NCBI GenBank assembly: GCA_034638255.1
Contig: JAWPGT010000093.1
Location: 16,171-80,170, forward strand
Direction: 5' to 3'
From: Coprinus comatus
Lineage: Eukaryota; Basidiomycota; Agaricomycetes; Agaricales; Agaricaceae
DNA length: 64,000 bases
Positions 62,976 through 64,000 of the stretch are shown here, piece by piece. The stretch's first letter is position 1. The number at the start of each line of letters is the position of its first letter. A model generated the notes under the pieces. That model worked only from the letters and a program-made list of their open reading frames with translations, ran no database searches and had not been told where the DNA came from. The position numbers and the translations under genes were made by a program.

Positions 62976-64000
62976 TTAATTGTAACCAGAAGGAGACGCT
63001 TCTAAGCCTCCTGCTGCTAGTCCTTTCCACTCAGTTTCTGCCACGACTCCTGGGATGCCTGAAAATGGTGAGCAGATTGTTTACTCCCTATTACGCATCC
63101 TCATGCCCATACCCGCCAACAAACACACCCTTAGACCAACTTACAATACAATCGACCAGGGTGGTAATGACTGGGTCACCAAACCCGATGTCGAGGGATG
63201 GGCTTCCACAAACAATCATGTATATGACCAGCGAAACGCGACTGTCAAAGAGGGTATTTCTCAAATGGTACAAAGTGGGGAGTCTATCACACGAGTTCAG
63301 GTACAGGCATCCGATTATGATGGTACATTTTAAAAATGGCTATCATGGAAGAGCAAATTAACTCAAATTTATGCACCTTGAATTTAAACTGCCCCAGATT
63401 GAGTTCACTCCCAATCTACCTTACCCCACCATGACTCGACTTCTTCCTCCAGAATGTGGTCAATCCCAGGACCTTCTTTGTTCTGTTAGTCTGAACAATT
63501 CTTAAAGTTATATTATGCTAACTGTTTTATAGGTTTGAGACTATCGACGACTGCCGAAAGATGTATAGTTGCACTTAGGAAGTACTGCAATCTCCATCCT
63601 GACTTTTTCCAAGGTGAGAACCTCTGATCCGTTTTTCCGTTACTGATCAGTTAAATCATTGTTTGGGCTAGACTGCAACAGAGGAGTTCATTATGTGAGC
63701 TCATGTAGAAGCATGTTGTTGACACTCTGTTGTATTATTTTTAAGTGTGCTCAAATATATTTGATTTCATCAGATCACTTCACAAAATCATCTTCATATA
63801 GCTGGTGTAGATGGCATACCTGGATTTTACCATCTCATAGAAGGTATTGTCAAAGAATTCTCGGTGACCATCATCTTGGTTATATGTCTATTATTATTTT
63901 CAGGTGGTAAGCCTTATATTAAATTCTTTACAAATATATACATATTTAATCCATTTTCTTAGTGGGGTGTGATGTAGACGCATATTTCTTGTTTCCTATT
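62976..64000 (+). CDS. Possible multi-exon gene, partial, leaving the window
   Basis: Not recognised. Several plausible exons with GT-AG borders: one ending at 63068 (KPPAASPFHSVSATTPGMPE), one opening at 63136 after ACCCTTAG, one at about 63407-63484 (IEFTPNLPYPTMTRLLPPEC), one at 63533-63614 (LRLSTTAERCIVALRKYC) and one at 63772-63842 (ITSQNHLHIAGVDGIPGFYH). Frames between them are not fully resolved, and two frames are open across 63136-63330. A related short segment (TPGIPETG) lies at 62467. Could equally be a decayed gene. Confidence 0.25.

Overview
The window looks like a chromosome segment from a mushroom-forming basidiomycete (Agaricomycetes). The evidence is dense short spliceosomal introns (about 50-90 nt, GT-AG), expanded intronless F-box genes, a KDZ-superfamily transposase, a hAT fragment, and Ty3 and Ty1/copia retroelements. 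No tRNA or rRNA gene was recognised. All exon models were built by eye from splice signals and paralogue alignment; no database was searched.

Region 1 (1-25.6 kb) is the gene-bearing part. A block of three ordinary genes sits in its middle: a type II Hsp40/DnaJ (Sis1-like, minus), a Vtc1-like vacuolar transporter chaperone subunit (plus) and the RNA lariat debranching enzyme Dbr1 (minus). Around it lies a family of small two-domain proteins of unknown function, with N-terminus M(S/T)hGPGLFHVYFVGVGD and C-terminus RWELV or SWEFV. Copies A-E are on the minus strand at 0.2-7.9 kb and copies F-H on the plus strand at 15.3-20.3 kb, so the cluster opens outward from the housekeeping block. A ninth fragment lies at 25.3 kb. 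Several copies are broken by stops or frameshifts. Upstream of the starts are two shared motifs, a 12-bp palindrome ATCGATATCGAT and CTGCGGAGAAG, which suggests common regulation. Two intact F-box genes and an F-box remnant follow.

Region 2 (25.6-50.8 kb) is nested retrotransposons. A Ty3/chromovirus (25.66-34.67 kb) has two similar LTRs, gag, a -1 frame pol ending in a chromodomain, a third ORF with two CCHC knuckles, and a primer-binding site complementary to its own LTR (Tf1-like self-priming). Next come fragments of two copia families (LTR-A about 240 bp, LTR-B 381 bp): an inverted LTR-A, a deleted gag-only derivative, a longer element with an open 1640-codon gag-pol tail, and a decayed, truncated LTR-B element. 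The longer copia element carries a 2.0-kb insertion with terminal inverted repeats. The copia gag genes start inside the LTR and are translated through the tRNA primer-binding site.

Region 3 (50.76-57.6 kb) is AT-rich and holds a KDZ transposon: a 908-aa transposase, a divergent coiled-coil gene 76 bp away, a PHD-finger gene, and at one end twelve 20-bp palindromes spaced every 30-32 bp.

Region 4 (57.6-64 kb) is gene-poor: minisatellites, a hAT transposase N-terminal fragment bracketed by a minisatellite, a local duplication, and a possible partial multi-exon gene leaving the window.
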